A stretch of 43,481 bases of DNA, from contig CABSNU010000017.1 in the NCBI GenBank assembly GCA_902479135.1, forward strand, positions 1-43,481. The letters are read 5' to 3'. Shown piece by piece: positions 15,724-24,924 of this stretch. Made by a program: the position numbers and the translations under genes. The DNA is from an uncultured Collinsella sp. (GTDB lineage Bacteria > Actinomycetota > Coriobacteriia > Coriobacteriales > Coriobacteriaceae). The notes under the pieces are model-generated. The model searched no databases and was not told the origin of the DNA. It saw only the letters and a list, made by a program, of their open reading frames with translations. The stretch's first letter is position 1, and every line of letters starts with the position of its first letter.

Positions 15724-15756
15724 ATGCGCCCGACCCAACCGGTGGGCGCATATAAT
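15724..15756 (+). promoter_or_regulatory. Promoter with overlapping palindrome before the efflux operon
   Basis: ATGCGCCC (15724-15731) and GGGCGCAT (15744-15751) are perfect reverse complements. The right arm runs directly into TATAAT at 15751-15756, a perfect -10 hexamer 30 bases before the ATG of the efflux operon. The palindrome therefore covers the promoter spacer and -35 zone, as an operator would. No regulator gene is adjacent. Confidence 0.5.
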
Positions 15757-15786
15757 TATCGAGGTTCTTTCTATAAAGGAGACGCT

Positions 15787-17220
15787 ATGCCGAATGTTCC
15801 CACGATCACCCCGGGCCCGGATGATACCGAGCGCACGCCCGAAGGTGTCACCGAAACGATTCCTCTGATTACAAACGCACATGCCAACAAACAGAGCGGA
15901 CGCACGAACGATACGGCCGAGATTTCCGATGAAGAGGCATATGCCAAGCTCAAGGCAAAGCGTGCCGAACGTCGACGCAAAAAGCTGATTCGACGCGGTA
16001 TTGCCGCCGGCGTCGTGGGTGCCATCGCGCTCATTGCCATTGTCGCAACCCTGGTTATCAATGCGCAGCCAAAGGGCACTAGCGGGCCTGTGACCGACAT
16101 GGTGACCGAGGGCACGTTTACCACAACGGTCGAGGCGAAAGGCCAGCTCAAACCTATTTCGTCCTCAGTGGTCTCCCCTTCTGTCGACGGCACGGTCGAT
16201 TCGATCAACGTGCAGGCAGGCCAATCCGTCAACGAGGGCGACGTGCTTATGACCATTAAAAACGACGAGCTCGATCGCAACGTTGCCGAGGCGCAGCGTG
16301 CAGTTGCAGCCGCTCAGGAAGACCTCGCCAACGCGCAGAAAGCCGCAACCGCCGCGCGGGCCACACCGACGACGGACGCCGATGGAGCTTCCGCAGCGGC
16401 TGGCGTCTCCGCCGCATCAGAGGACACGAACGCCGTATCGGCCGCGCAGCGCAGCCTCGCATCGGCCCAGGCAAACCTCGACCAGGCGAACGCCAAGGCC
16501 GCCAGTCGCACGGTAACGGCCCCGAGCTCGGGTAGCATCGTGGAGCTCAACGCCAAGGTGGGCGCCACGGTAACAGGCGGCATGATCATGGGCGAAAGCG
16601 ATACGAGCGGGGGCAAGCAGTGCATGCAGATCGCCGACCTATCTAAGATGAAGGTAACCGTGCAGGTGGGCGAAAAGGACATCGCCAAGATCGCCGTTGG
16701 GCAGAGCGCCAACGTCACGTATCCCGCGTTTCCCGATATTGTGAGCCAGGGCACCGTCACGGCTATCGCGTCGGTGGCAAACTCCGACGCCGCCAACGGT
16801 GGCGGCAGCGTGACCTTTAACGTCGACATCCTCATCGAGGCGCCCGACGCGCGCCTGAAGCCGGGCATGACGGCCGAGGTCTCGGTGGTGACCGAGCAGC
16901 TCGACGACGTGGTGATGGTGCCGACGATGGCGCTCATGACCGAAGACGGCGAACACTATTACGTCAACGTGGCAACCGATGACGAGGGCAAGCAAACCCA
17001 TCGCGTGAAGGTGGCCGTCGTGACGCAAAACGACAACGAAGCCGTAGTCGGCAAGACACAGGTCAAGCGCGACGACCAGGGCAACGAGATCAACCCCAAC
17101 GTGCCGGTTACCAAGCTGCGCGATGGCGACACCCTCGTCATGGACACCGGAGCGGACGCAACGGCTGACGGCGGCTACAGCGCGGATTCGAGCAGTATGT
17201 CTGCCGATGAGGACATGTAA
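15787..17220 (+). CDS. MacA-like periplasmic adaptor (HlyD/RND-type membrane fusion protein)
   Basis: This is the adaptor partner of a MacB-type exporter. The 477-residue protein has a basic cytoplasmic head, one membrane helix (about 70-96), a biotinyl/lipoyl-like segment (VVSPSVDGTVDSINVQAGQ), an Ala/Gln-rich helical hairpin (about 155-235), the second lipoyl half (TVTAPSSGSIVELNAKVGA) and a beta-barrel region ending in a Ser/Asp-rich tail. In monoderm bacteria such proteins pair with MacB-like ABC transporters for peptides or drugs. AAAGGAG lies 6 bases before ATG 15787. Its TAA overlaps the ATPase ATG by one base (TAATG). Confidence 0.88.
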   Translation: MPNVPTITPGPDDTERTPEGVTETIPLITNAHANKQSGRTNDTAEISDEEAYAKLKAKRAERRRKKLIRRGIAAGVVGAIALIAIVATLVINAQPKGTSGPVTDMVTEGTFTTTVEAKGQLKPISSSVVSPSVDGTVDSINVQAGQSVNEGDVLMTIKNDELDRNVAEAQRAVAAAQEDLANAQKAATAARATPTTDADGASAAAGVSAASEDTNAVSAAQRSLASAQANLDQANAKAASRTVTAPSSGSIVELNAKVGATVTGGMIMGESDTSGGKQCMQIADLSKMKVTVQVGEKDIAKIAVGQSANVTYPAFPDIVSQGTVTAIASVANSDAANGGGSVTFNVDILIEAPDARLKPGMTAEVSVVTEQLDDVVMVPTMALMTEDGEHYYVNVATDDEGKQTHRVKVAVVTQNDNEAVVGKTQVKRDDQGNEINPNVPVTKLRDGDTLVMDTGADATADGGYSADSSSMSADEDM

Positions 17221-17993
17221 TGCGTCCCGTTATCGACATCCGCAACGTGCACCGCATCTTTGAGAGCGAGGCAGGTTGCGCTCACATCCTGCACAACGTG
17301 AGCCTGGCGGTAAATCCCGGCGAATTCGTCGCTATCACTGGCCCCTCGGGTTCGGGCAAATCAACGCTCATGAACATCCTAGGCTGCCTGGATAAGCCGA
17401 CGGCGGGCGACTATTACCTGCAAGGGCTCAACGTGGCCGAGCTCGATGATGACGAGCTCACCGAAGTCCGCGCCCTGAGCATCGGCTTTGTCTTTCAGAG
17501 CTTCAACCTGCTGCCGCGCCTGTCGGTTATCGAAAACGTCATGCTGCCGCTGGCCTACACCAATGTGCCCCGTAGCCAGCGCGAAATGCGCGCCGTGCAC
17601 GCGCTACAGGCCGTCACGCTACCGGTCGACCACTGGGACCACCGCATATCCGAGCTCTCGGGCGGCCAGATGCAGCGCGTCGCAATCGCGCGCGCCCTCG
17701 TCAATGACCCGCCCATCATTCTGGCCGACGAGCCGACGGGAAACCTGGACTCGACAACCGGAGCGCTCGTCATGGAAACCTTCCATAAGCTCCAGAAGCG
17801 CGGCAAGACCATCGTGCTCATCACACATGACCCTGGCATTGCCGCCGAGGCCGACCGGGCCGTGACCATTCGCGACGGACGAATCCATGACGGCGCGTAT
17901 ATTCCACATGCACCGAAGACCCTACGTAGCGCCGTAGATAGCCTGCCCATGATTTCCGCCTCCGCCAACCCGCCGAAAGGAGTGGTGGCATGA
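17220..17993 (+). CDS. MacB-like ABC transporter ATP-binding protein
   Basis: A 257-residue ATPase of the LolD/MacB type. It has Walker A GPSGSGKST, the Q-loop FVFQSFNLLPRLSV, the signature LSGGQMQRVAIARAL, Walker B IILADEPTGNLDS and the H-loop LITHD. About 30 residues follow the core and have no clear function. It overlaps the adaptor gene by one base and the permease gene by four (ATGA), so the three are translationally coupled. Substrate unknown. Confidence 0.92.
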   Translation: MRPVIDIRNVHRIFESEAGCAHILHNVSLAVNPGEFVAITGPSGSGKSTLMNILGCLDKPTAGDYYLQGLNVAELDDDELTEVRALSIGFVFQSFNLLPRLSVIENVMLPLAYTNVPRSQREMRAVHALQAVTLPVDHWDHRISELSGGQMQRVAIARALVNDPPIILADEPTGNLDSTTGALVMETFHKLQKRGKTIVLITHDPGIAAEADRAVTIRDGRIHDGAYIPHAPKTLRSAVDSLPMISASANPPKGVVA

Positions 17994-19204
17994 GCGCCCG
18001 CGATCTCATCCAGGAAGCCCTTCACTCGCTCGAGGCCAACAAGGGGCGCAGCCTGCTCACCATCCTGGGCATTGTCATCGGCATCGCCTCGGTTATCGCC
18101 ATGACTTCGCTCATCGGCGGCATCCAAAACAGTTTGGTCAACAGTCTGGGCCTCAATGCGGCACGCATGGTGCAAATCTATTCGTCGCAAGAACTCACCG
18201 AGTCGGACATCGAGAAGCTTCAAAAACTGGTGCCGCAGATAGAGCAGATCGGCATTGTCGACAGCGCGTATACCGAGTACAAAACCGGCGATAAAAGCTA
18301 TACCGTCATGGCACAGGGTGTCGATAGCGACATGCTCGACGCCGTGGGGGCCAGCAAGCTCGTTGCGGGGCGCACCTATTCCCAGGCCGAGTCCCAATCA
18401 GGCTCGCACGTGGCGCTCATCAGCCGCGGCGGCGCCGATCAGCTTTACGGCAACGAACAGGATGCGCTGGGGAAAACCATTAAGGTGTCCAACGGCGAGG
18501 TGCAGATTGTAGGCGTGATTGATGGCGGCAGCGACTCCATGGGCTCGCTCACGCTGTATATGCCACGCGAAACCATCTCCGGGCTGTTTGGCGACGAGAA
18601 TCCTTCATTCCCCAGCGTGACGGCACTTGCCGCCGAGGGCACGGACATGGATGAACTCTGCAAGACCATCGAGTCCAAGGTGCGCGCGATGAAGGGCATC
18701 GCGGAGGAGGATGAGTACGACAGTGTATCGGCGACATCCATGAAAAGCGCCATCGATGCACTCAACTCCTTTATGGGCGCGTTCTCGCTCATCATGGGTG
18801 CTGTCGCCAGCATCTCGCTGCTTGTCGGCGGTATCGGCATTATGAATATGATGCTTACCAACGTAACGGAGCGCATTCGCGAGATCGGCATCCGCCGCGC
18901 TCTGGGCGCCAGTCGTCGCGATATCACCGCGCAGTTTTTGGCCGAGTCCTCGGCGCTGTGCGTCACCGGCGGACTGTTGGGTGTCCTGATAGGCTATCTG
19001 CTAGCCTGGGGCCTCGCGATGTTTGCCTCCGGATCCGGGATTCTTGGCGAGCTCGGAGCCAGCGGGCAAATCATACCGAGCTTTTCAATCGCCACGGTGC
19101 TGCTGGCCTTCGCCGTCTCCGTCGGCATCGGCGTAATCTTTGGCTTCTACCCCGCTCGCCGCGCGGCAAAGCTCAACCCGGTGGAGTGCCTACGCTACCA
19201 GTAA
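17990..19204 (+). CDS. MacB-like ABC transporter permease (FtsX family)
   Basis: A 404-residue permease with the MacB layout: one N-terminal helix (about 21-42, LLTILGIVIGIASVIAM), a large extracellular MacB-PCD domain (about 45-265) and three C-terminal helices (about 275-300, 325-350, 370-390) of the FtsX domain, with the typical ERIREIGIRRALGASRRDI segment between the first two. With the two upstream genes it forms a complete tripartite-type exporter, possibly for antimicrobial peptides or lipids. It ends the plus-strand operon; the cobalamin block begins about 100 bases further on the opposite strand. Confidence 0.92.
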   Translation: MSARDLIQEALHSLEANKGRSLLTILGIVIGIASVIAMTSLIGGIQNSLVNSLGLNAARMVQIYSSQELTESDIEKLQKLVPQIEQIGIVDSAYTEYKTGDKSYTVMAQGVDSDMLDAVGASKLVAGRTYSQAESQSGSHVALISRGGADQLYGNEQDALGKTIKVSNGEVQIVGVIDGGSDSMGSLTLYMPRETISGLFGDENPSFPSVTALAAEGTDMDELCKTIESKVRAMKGIAEEDEYDSVSATSMKSAIDALNSFMGAFSLIMGAVASISLLVGGIGIMNMMLTNVTERIREIGIRRALGASRRDITAQFLAESSALCVTGGLLGVLIGYLLAWGLAMFASGSGILGELGASGQIIPSFSIATVLLAFAVSVGIGVIFGFYPARRAAKLNPVECLRYQ

Positions 19205-19217
19205 GCCAGCACCAACA

Positions 19218-19284
19218 AGTTGCGGTGAATTATGGACTGAATATGCTATCTAGCAGCAAAAACAGACACTATTTCACCGCAACT
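19218..19284. repeat. Inverted repeat between the efflux operon and cbiJ
   Basis: AGTTGCGGTGAA (19218-19229) and TTCACCGCAACT (19273-19284) are perfect reverse complements around a 43-base AT-richer spacer. It lies between two convergent operons. It could be a bidirectional terminator, though it lacks T-runs; or another palindromic element at the left edge of the cobalamin block. Confidence 0.6.
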
Positions 19285-19296
19285 GATTGAAGGGCC

Positions 19297-19317
19297 CTAG
19301 GCGCGGCGAGCGCCTAG
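19297..19317 (-). terminator. Stem-loop at the end of the cobalamin operon
   Basis: CTAGGCGC and GCGCCTAG form a perfect 8-pair stem with a 5-base loop. The cbiJ stop codon lies inside the stem. There is no T-run, so it may be a processing or transcript-end structure. Confidence 0.4.
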
Positions 19318-20087
19318 CGCGCGAACTCCCGTAAGAGCGCGTCTTCCACTTCCCGAAGCGAAAGGGCCCCGCCTCCCTCGGCGGGACGGGTGACCACGAT
19401 GCAGTGCGCTCCCGCATCGCGCGCGGCAGCGAGCTTCTCGGCCGTGCCGCCTACGGTTCCCGAGTCCTTGGTCACAAGCCACTGGGCGCCCACCTGCCGA
19501 AGCATCGCCTCGTTGAGCTCGCGGGTGAAGGGCCCCTGCATGCCGATGACGTGCGACGGCGAAAACCCCGCGTCGATGCACTTCGTTATAGCACCGGGCA
19601 GCGGGAGCACACGCACGAAGAAGCGCTCCGCGAAATCGGCGACACGCGTGTAGGGAGCAAGCTCCTTGCTCCCCGTCGTGAGAAGCGCGCGACCCGGGTT
19701 CTCGGAGAGAAAGCGCGCCGCGCAGGCAATCGACGCGACCGGCACGACGCCTTTGGGCAGCGCCTCGGCCGGGCGCGTAAGGCGCAGGCATCGTGCACCC
19801 ACGGCGAGCGAAGCGGCCCGGATGTTGCCGCTTGCGAGCGTAGCGAAGGGGTGCGTGGCATCGACGACGATGCGCGCGCCGGAAAGCTCGCGCTCCATGT
19901 CGGCCTCGTCGAGCCTGCCCGCCTGCACCTCGATGCCCGGAAGCTCGCCCAAAAGCTCTCCTCCGTACTCGGTTGCCGCGTAGGCACGGGCGGGGATGCC
20001 CGCCCCGCTCGCCCATTCGCACAGAAGACGGCCCTCGGTGGTGCCGGCGAAGATGCGCAGCGCCGGCACGGATGCGGGGGCCGTCAC
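19314..20087 (-). CDS. cbiJ: Cobalt-precorrin-6A reductase
   Basis: It reduces the corrin macrocycle of cobalt-precorrin-6A with NAD(P)H. The 257 residues match CbiJ/CobK: FAGTTEGR near the N-terminus, VVDATHPFA, MQGPFTRE, and VTKDSGTVGGTAEKL near the C-terminus. The start is a GTG at 20087 that makes a 4-base GTGA overlap with the end of cbiC; no ATG fits. It is the last gene of the 17-gene minus-strand run. Confidence 0.92.
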   Translation of the reverse strand: MTAPASVPALRIFAGTTEGRLLCEWASGAGIPARAYAATEYGGELLGELPGIEVQAGRLDEADMERELSGARIVVDATHPFATLASGNIRAASLAVGARCLRLTRPAEALPKGVVPVASIACAARFLSENPGRALLTTGSKELAPYTRVADFAERFFVRVLPLPGAITKCIDAGFSPSHVIGMQGPFTRELNEAMLRQVGAQWLVTKDSGTVGGTAEKLAAARDAGAHCIVVTRPAEGGGALSLREVEDALLREFAR

Positions 20088-20725
20088 TTCGCGCCACCCG
20101 TGCGCGTGATCTGGTAGAGCAGCGCGTTCATAATGGCGGCCGCCACGGTCGAGCCGCCCTTGCGACCCCTCGCGACGATGGCCGGCACGCGTCGCGCGAG
20201 TAGCTCCTCTTTCGCCTCGACCACGTTCACAAACCCGACCGGCACCCCAACGACGAGCGCGGGCGCGATCTTCCCCGCGTCAATGAGCTCGGCGAGGCGC
20301 AGAAGTGCTGTGGGAGCGTTGCCGACGGCCACGATAAGCGGACCCTCGATGCGGCAAGCTTTGTCCATGCTCGCAACGGCGCGAGTCGTGCCCGCGGCGC
20401 GCGCCGTTGCGGCGACATCAGGGTCGGCCATGTAGCACACGGCCTTGCAGCCGAGCTTCGCGAGCGCGGGCTTGCTTATGCCTGCGAGCGCCATGTTCGT
20501 GTCGGTGAGCACCGTGGCCCCTGCGCGCAGTGCGTCGAGCGCACAGTGCGCGGCATCATGGGTGAACACGAGGGAATCGGCGTACGAGAAGTCGGCAGTG
20601 GTGTGGATGACGCGCTTCACGACGGGCTCTTCGAGCGGCGGGAACGTGCGGCCGCCAAGCTCTTCGGTGATGATCTCGAAGCTGCGCTGCTCGATGTCGC
20701 CGGGCGCCATCTCCTTGGAATCCAT
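20084..20725 (-). CDS. cbiC: Cobalt-precorrin-8 methylmutase
   Basis: It moves the C11 methyl group to C12, giving cobyrinic acid. The 213-residue protein shows KRVIHTTADF with the catalytic histidine, then TDTNMALAG, VGNAPTAL, GVPVGFVNVVEAKE and GRKGGSTVAAAI, all typical of CbiC/CobH. It starts at ATG 20725, directly after the btuR stop codon, and overlaps cbiJ by four bases. Confidence 0.95.
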   Translation of the reverse strand: MDSKEMAPGDIEQRSFEIITEELGGRTFPPLEEPVVKRVIHTTADFSYADSLVFTHDAAHCALDALRAGATVLTDTNMALAGISKPALAKLGCKAVCYMADPDVAATARAAGTTRAVASMDKACRIEGPLIVAVGNAPTALLRLAELIDAGKIAPALVVGVPVGFVNVVEAKEELLARRVPAIVARGRKGGSTVAAAIMNALLYQITRTGGAK

Positions 20726-21241
20726 CTAGTACTCCACTCCTTCCCTTGCACCTATCCCCTGAGCGTAGGGGTGTTTCTCGCACCGCATCTCGGTTATGTA
20801 GTCGGCCTTCTCCACGATCTTGCGGGAAGGCGCGCGCCCGGTGAGCGCTACTTCGACGCCGCGCGCGGACATATCGAGCGCGCGGTCCACGAGTGCCTCG
20901 TCGACAAGCCCCTTCGAAAGCGCGTCGAGCGCCTCGTCGAGCACGAGCAGCCCCTCCTGCGCGCCCTCGAGCTCGGCGAGCGCGGAAGCGAGGTTCCCAT
21001 CGTGCAGCTCGCACGTCGCGGCAAGTTCTTCCGGCGTCATCGACCAGGTGAACTTGTCCGACACCTTCCCCGCGAACACGGGCACGCCGAAATGCCCGGC
21101 GAGCAGGCGCGCCTCCCCGCTTTCGCCGTCTTTCAGGAACTGCACGACGACGACGCGGCGGCCTGCGGCGAGCATGCGAAGGGCGAGCCCCATCGCCGCC
21201 GTGGTCTTGCCTTTGCCGTCGCCATGATACACGTGGATCAT
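20726..21241 (-). CDS. btuR: Cob(I)yrinic acid a,c-diamide adenosyltransferase (CobO/BtuR family)
   Basis: It transfers the adenosyl group of ATP to cobalt of reduced corrinoids. The 171 residues start MIHVYHGDGKGKTTAAMG, the P-loop of this family, and include VVVVQFLKDG, LLVLDEAL and ALTGRAPS. ATG 21241 overlaps the cbiP stop by four bases (ATGA). A longer in-frame extension upstream is arginine-rich shadow of cbiP and is rejected. The enzyme serves both the de novo route and salvage of imported corrinoids. Confidence 0.95.
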   Translation of the reverse strand: MIHVYHGDGKGKTTAAMGLALRMLAAGRRVVVVQFLKDGESGEARLLAGHFGVPVFAGKVSDKFTWSMTPEELAATCELHDGNLASALAELEGAQEGLLVLDEALDALSKGLVDEALVDRALDMSARGVEVALTGRAPSRKIVEKADYITEMRCEKHPYAQGIGAREGVEY

Positions 21242-22737
21242 ACGCCCTCCTCGATAATGCGGTAGACATACTCCATGTCGAGCGCCCCGCGCACGACGTC
21301 GGCCAGGCGGTCGAACTCGCGCGCACGGTGATCGGCCGCGGACGCCGCGCCCGCAGCACCCACGACGCTCTCGGGCAGGCCGCGCATGCGCGCGAGCGAG
21401 CGCGCGAGGGCGAGCGCCACCCCCGGTTCGTCGAACAGGCCGTGGAGATAGGTTCCGAACACGTTTCCGCAGGCCGCGCCTTCTGGTTTGCCGCCAATCG
21501 TGCCCGCAGGGACGCAGGAGACGGTCGTTTCGCCGTCGTGAATCTCGTACCCGCGCGCCGTCATGCCGTTCCACACCGAAAACGCGTCTTGGGCGCCCGT
21601 GATGCGCAGCTCCGACTGGGCGAGGCGCTTTTCCTCCTTGAACACCGTACTTGCAGGGATGAGCCCGAGCCCGCGCGCGGTGCCAGCGCCTTCCCTGCCG
21701 TGCGGATCGGAAAGCAAGTCTCCCAAAAGCTGGTAGCCTCCGCATATGCCGAGCACCGGCGTGCCCGCGCCCGAAAGCGCGCGTACACAGGCTCCGATGC
21801 CGCTAGCCGCAAGCCAGCGTGCGTCGTCGAGCGTGGTCTTCGAGCCGGGGAGCACCACCAGGTCGGGTCGGCCCAGATCGGTCGTCGAGGAAACGTAGCG
21901 CACGCCCACGCCGGGCACGCGCGAAAGCGGGTCGAAGTCGGTGAAGTTCGACAGATGCGGAAGGCGCACGACGGCGACGTCGATGACGCCGCGCGCCTCG
22001 CGGGCAGATAGGCGCGGCGCGAGCGAGTCCTCGTCGTCCAGGTCGAGCGTAAGATACGGCACGACCCCCACGACGGGAACCCCGCACATCTTCTCGAGCG
22101 GGGCCAAACCCGGGCGCAGGATTTCCACATCGCCGCGGAACTTGTTCACCACAAGCCCCCGCAAAAGAGCGCGATCCTCGGGCGCAAAGAGCGCGACCGT
22201 GCCGTAGAGCTGGGCAAACACCCCACCTGGGTCGATGTCGCCCGCGAGCAGCACGGGGGAGGACACGGCGCGCGCGAGCCCCATGTTGACGATGTCGTTT
22301 TCGGCAAGGTTGATTTCGACGGGGCTGCCGGCGCCCTCGATGACGATGACGTCGTTTTCCTCCGCGAGCGAATCGAACGCCTCCAAAATCTGCGGCATGA
22401 GCGCCTTCTTTCGCGCGAAGTAGTCCCTCGCAGCGAAGGCTCCCTGCACCTTGCCGGCCACGATGAGCTGGCTTCGGTGGTCGTTTTCGGGCTTGAGCAG
22501 GATGGGGTTCATGCGCACGTCGGGCGCGATGCCGCACGCCTCGGCCTGCATGATCTGGGCGCGCCCCATCTCGAGCCCATCGGCCGTGACACCGCTGTTG
22601 AGCGCCATGTTCTGGCTCTTGAAGGGAGCCACGCGCAGTCCGTCCTGCGAAAGCACACGACACAGCCCCGCCGCAAGCAGGCTCTTCCCCGCGTTCGACA
22701 TGGTGCCCTGGATCATGATGGGCTTCGCCCTACCCAC
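21238..22737 (-). CDS. cbiP: Cobyric acid synthase
   Basis: It amidates carboxylates b, d, e and g of adenosylcobyrinic acid a,c-diamide with glutamine and ATP. The 499-residue protein has the dethiobiotin-synthetase-like ATPase part (MIQGTMSNAGKS near 8-19, FKSQNMALNS) and a C-terminal class I glutamine amidotransferase (GICGGYQLLG with Cys about 332, and a late YLHGLF histidine). The start is GTG 22737: a strong AAGGAGGT lies 8 bases upstream. This start overlaps the end of cobD by 8 bases. Confidence 0.93.
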   Translation of the reverse strand: MGRAKPIMIQGTMSNAGKSLLAAGLCRVLSQDGLRVAPFKSQNMALNSGVTADGLEMGRAQIMQAEACGIAPDVRMNPILLKPENDHRSQLIVAGKVQGAFAARDYFARKKALMPQILEAFDSLAEENDVIVIEGAGSPVEINLAENDIVNMGLARAVSSPVLLAGDIDPGGVFAQLYGTVALFAPEDRALLRGLVVNKFRGDVEILRPGLAPLEKMCGVPVVGVVPYLTLDLDDEDSLAPRLSAREARGVIDVAVVRLPHLSNFTDFDPLSRVPGVGVRYVSSTTDLGRPDLVVLPGSKTTLDDARWLAASGIGACVRALSGAGTPVLGICGGYQLLGDLLSDPHGREGAGTARGLGLIPASTVFKEEKRLAQSELRITGAQDAFSVWNGMTARGYEIHDGETTVSCVPAGTIGGKPEGAACGNVFGTYLHGLFDEPGVALALARSLARMRGLPESVVGAAGAASAADHRAREFDRLADVVRGALDMEYVYRIIEEGV

Positions 22738-23953
22738 GGGTATCGACCTCCTTCGCCGAGCCTCGGCCATCCGCGAACGCCATAGCGCCGCTGCAAGAAG
22801 CGCCGCCCCGTTCGTCGGGTTCGCCTTCGCCCGATGCGCCTTCCGCCCGAAGCGCGCGGCTGAACGCCATCGCAAGCCGGGCGTTCTCCTTGCGCGTGCG
22901 CACCGCGACGCGGCACCAGAAACGGGACAGTACCGAAAACGAGTCGCACGTGCGGACCAAAACCCCCTGTTTATACAGGCGCTCGGGGATGTCTTTCGCC
23001 GGCGTGCGGACTAAAAGGAAGTTCGCATCCGACGGCACGACGGAAAGCCCGAGCGAGGAGAGCTCGTGGGAAAGCCACGCTCGCTCGCCCGCCAATACAT
23101 CGCGCGTGCGCGAGACGTATTCAGCGTCTTCCAGGGCGGCGATGCCCGCGGCCTCGGCGACGGAGGAGACGGGCCACGCCTGCCCCGCCCGGCGAATCCC
23201 CTCGATGAGTTGGGCGTTTCCGCTGATCAGATATCCCAACCGCAACCCCGCCATTCCGTAGAGCTTGGTAAACGCGGAGAGCACGGCCACATGGCGCGAA
23301 CACGCGGCGCGTGCAGCCACGCTCCTTTCGCGGGCGTCGGGCGCAAATCCGAGGAAGCACTCGTCCACGACGAGCAGCGCGCCCACCTGCTCGCAGCGGC
23401 GAGCCGCGGCATCGATCACGCTGGGGTCGACGAGGCGCCCCGTCGGGTTGTTCGGGTTGCAGAGGTATGCCACGTCTCCCGGCCCCTCAATCGCGCGGGC
23501 GAAGGAGGCGGGCACGTCGAAGTCGTCCGCTTCGGAGAGCGGGAACTCCTGCACGCATGCGCCGTAGTACGATGCCGCCTCCGCATATTCAGAGAACGTC
23601 GGCGCGCACACGACGATGCGTTTCGGGCGCACCGCCGCGGCGAGCCGCCAGATGATGTCGGACGCGCCCGCGCCGCAGACGATAGTATCTTCGGGTATGC
23701 CCTGGGCGCGCGCTAGGGCGCGAACGAGGGCGAGGCTTTCCCTATCGGGGTAGGCGTCGATTCGAGAAAGCGCCTTGCAAGCTGCGGCGAGGGCGCGCGG
23801 CGAGGGCCCTGCCGGATTCACGTTCACCGAGAAGTCAATGAGGTCGGAGGCGCCCCCTTCGCAAGCGATGCCGAGCGATTGCGTGCTACCCCCATGCGCA
23901 CGGGCGCGCAGGATTCCCCCGGCAACCCGGGGCGCGACGTGGTCTTCCCTCAT
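22730..23953 (-). CDS. cobD: Threonine-phosphate decarboxylase (PLP aminotransferase fold)
   Basis: It makes (R)-1-amino-2-propanol phosphate, the linker of the nucleotide loop, from L-threonine phosphate. The 407 residues belong to the histidinol-phosphate-aminotransferase-like PLP enzymes: DFSVNVNPAGPS, YLCNPNNPTGR, VVDECFLGF and the PLP lysine in SAFTKLYGMAGLRLGY. The C-terminus carries an unusual 45-residue Gly/Glu/Ser-rich tail. ATG 23953 overlaps the cbiB stop (ATGA). An HisC-type activity is possible in principle, but the context fixes the role. Confidence 0.9.
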   Translation of the reverse strand: MREDHVAPRVAGGILRARAHGGSTQSLGIACEGGASDLIDFSVNVNPAGPSPRALAAACKALSRIDAYPDRESLALVRALARAQGIPEDTIVCGAGASDIIWRLAAAVRPKRIVVCAPTFSEYAEAASYYGACVQEFPLSEADDFDVPASFARAIEGPGDVAYLCNPNNPTGRLVDPSVIDAAARRCEQVGALLVVDECFLGFAPDARERSVAARAACSRHVAVLSAFTKLYGMAGLRLGYLISGNAQLIEGIRRAGQAWPVSSVAEAAGIAALEDAEYVSRTRDVLAGERAWLSHELSSLGLSVVPSDANFLLVRTPAKDIPERLYKQGVLVRTCDSFSVLSRFWCRVAVRTRKENARLAMAFSRALRAEGASGEGEPDERGGASCSGAMAFADGRGSAKEVDTRG

Positions 23954-24924
23954 GCCATCGCCCCCACGGCGAGCACGACCGCCGCACGCGCGGCACCGAA
24001 GACGACGAGCGCGCATACGGACGCGGCGAGCATGAGCCTTGTCGCCCGGGCGATGTCGCCCCACTCGATTTCGCGGGACGCATCGCCTATCGTCGGTTTC
24101 TCAACGAGCTTGCCAAAATACACCGCGGGTCCTGCCAGGCGCAGCCCGAGCGCGCCCGCGCACGCTGACTCGGTCTGCGCCGCGTTCGGGCTCGCATGGC
24201 GACGCCTGTCGCGGCGCCAGATGCGCGCCGCCCCGCGCGCGTCGAGCCCGAAGATCGGGCATACGGCGATCATCAGCAGGGCCGATAAGCGCGAGGGAAT
24301 CCAGTTCGCCGCATCGTCGAGGCGCGCCGAGGCGCAGCCGAAGTCGATGTAGCGCTCGTTTTTGTAGCCCACCATGCTGTCGAGCGTGTTCACCGCCTTG
24401 TACGCCATGCCCAAGGGCGCACCCCCGATCATAAGGTAGAAAAGCGGCGCGATGACGCCGTCGCTCGCGTTCTCCGCCACCGTTTCCACGGCGGCGCGCG
24501 CGACGCCCTGCTCGTCGAGAACAGACGTGTCGCGTCCCACGATGAGCCCGACGGCTTCGCGCGCCGCGACAAGGCCGCCCTTCGAGAACGCGCGGGCCAC
24601 GGCCAGGCTCTGGCGGCGCAGCTCGCATGCCGCGAGAATCTGATAGCTCGCCCATGCCTCGACCACGAAGCGCAAGCCGGAGTGAACCATGCCACAAAGA
24701 TGTAGGATACCCCAGGTCAAAAGCCCACACGCAAGCGGAAGCGCCACGGCGAGCACAAGCCCTGCGGCGCGCGTGCCCGCGGACGTTTGCGGGAATGCGC
24801 CCCGCAGGCGGCCTTCGGCCCACGTGATCGCGCGCCCCATGGCGACGACGGGATGGGGAAGCCAGCGCGGGTCGCCGAAGGCAAGGTCGGCGGCGAACCC
24901 GGCGGCGACGGCAAGAATCGTCAT
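23950..24924 (-). CDS. cbiB: Adenosylcobinamide-phosphate synthase
   Basis: This integral membrane enzyme attaches aminopropanol (phosphate) to adenosylcobyric acid. The 324-residue protein has several hydrophobic segments and family motifs DLAFGDPRWLPHPVVAMGR (13-31), ENASDGVIAPLFYL, GAPLGMAYKAVNTLDSMVGY and a DDAANWIPSRL stretch. The start at ATG 24924 shares one base with the stop of the preceding gene (TGATG). Residues upstream of it in the same frame are a shadow and are excluded. Confidence 0.95.
   Translation of the reverse strand: MTILAVAAGFAADLAFGDPRWLPHPVVAMGRAITWAEGRLRGAFPQTSAGTRAAGLVLAVALPLACGLLTWGILHLCGMVHSGLRFVVEAWASYQILAACELRRQSLAVARAFSKGGLVAAREAVGLIVGRDTSVLDEQGVARAAVETVAENASDGVIAPLFYLMIGGAPLGMAYKAVNTLDSMVGYKNERYIDFGCASARLDDAANWIPSRLSALLMIAVCPIFGLDARGAARIWRRDRRRHASPNAAQTESACAGALGLRLAGPAVYFGKLVEKPTIGDASREIEWGDIARATRLMLAASVCALVVFGAARAAVVLAVGAMA

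Noticed and set aside
15787..19204. Efflux operon as part of the cobalamin block
   Set aside because: It is convergent with the block, has its own promoter, and its composition matches the housekeeping side.
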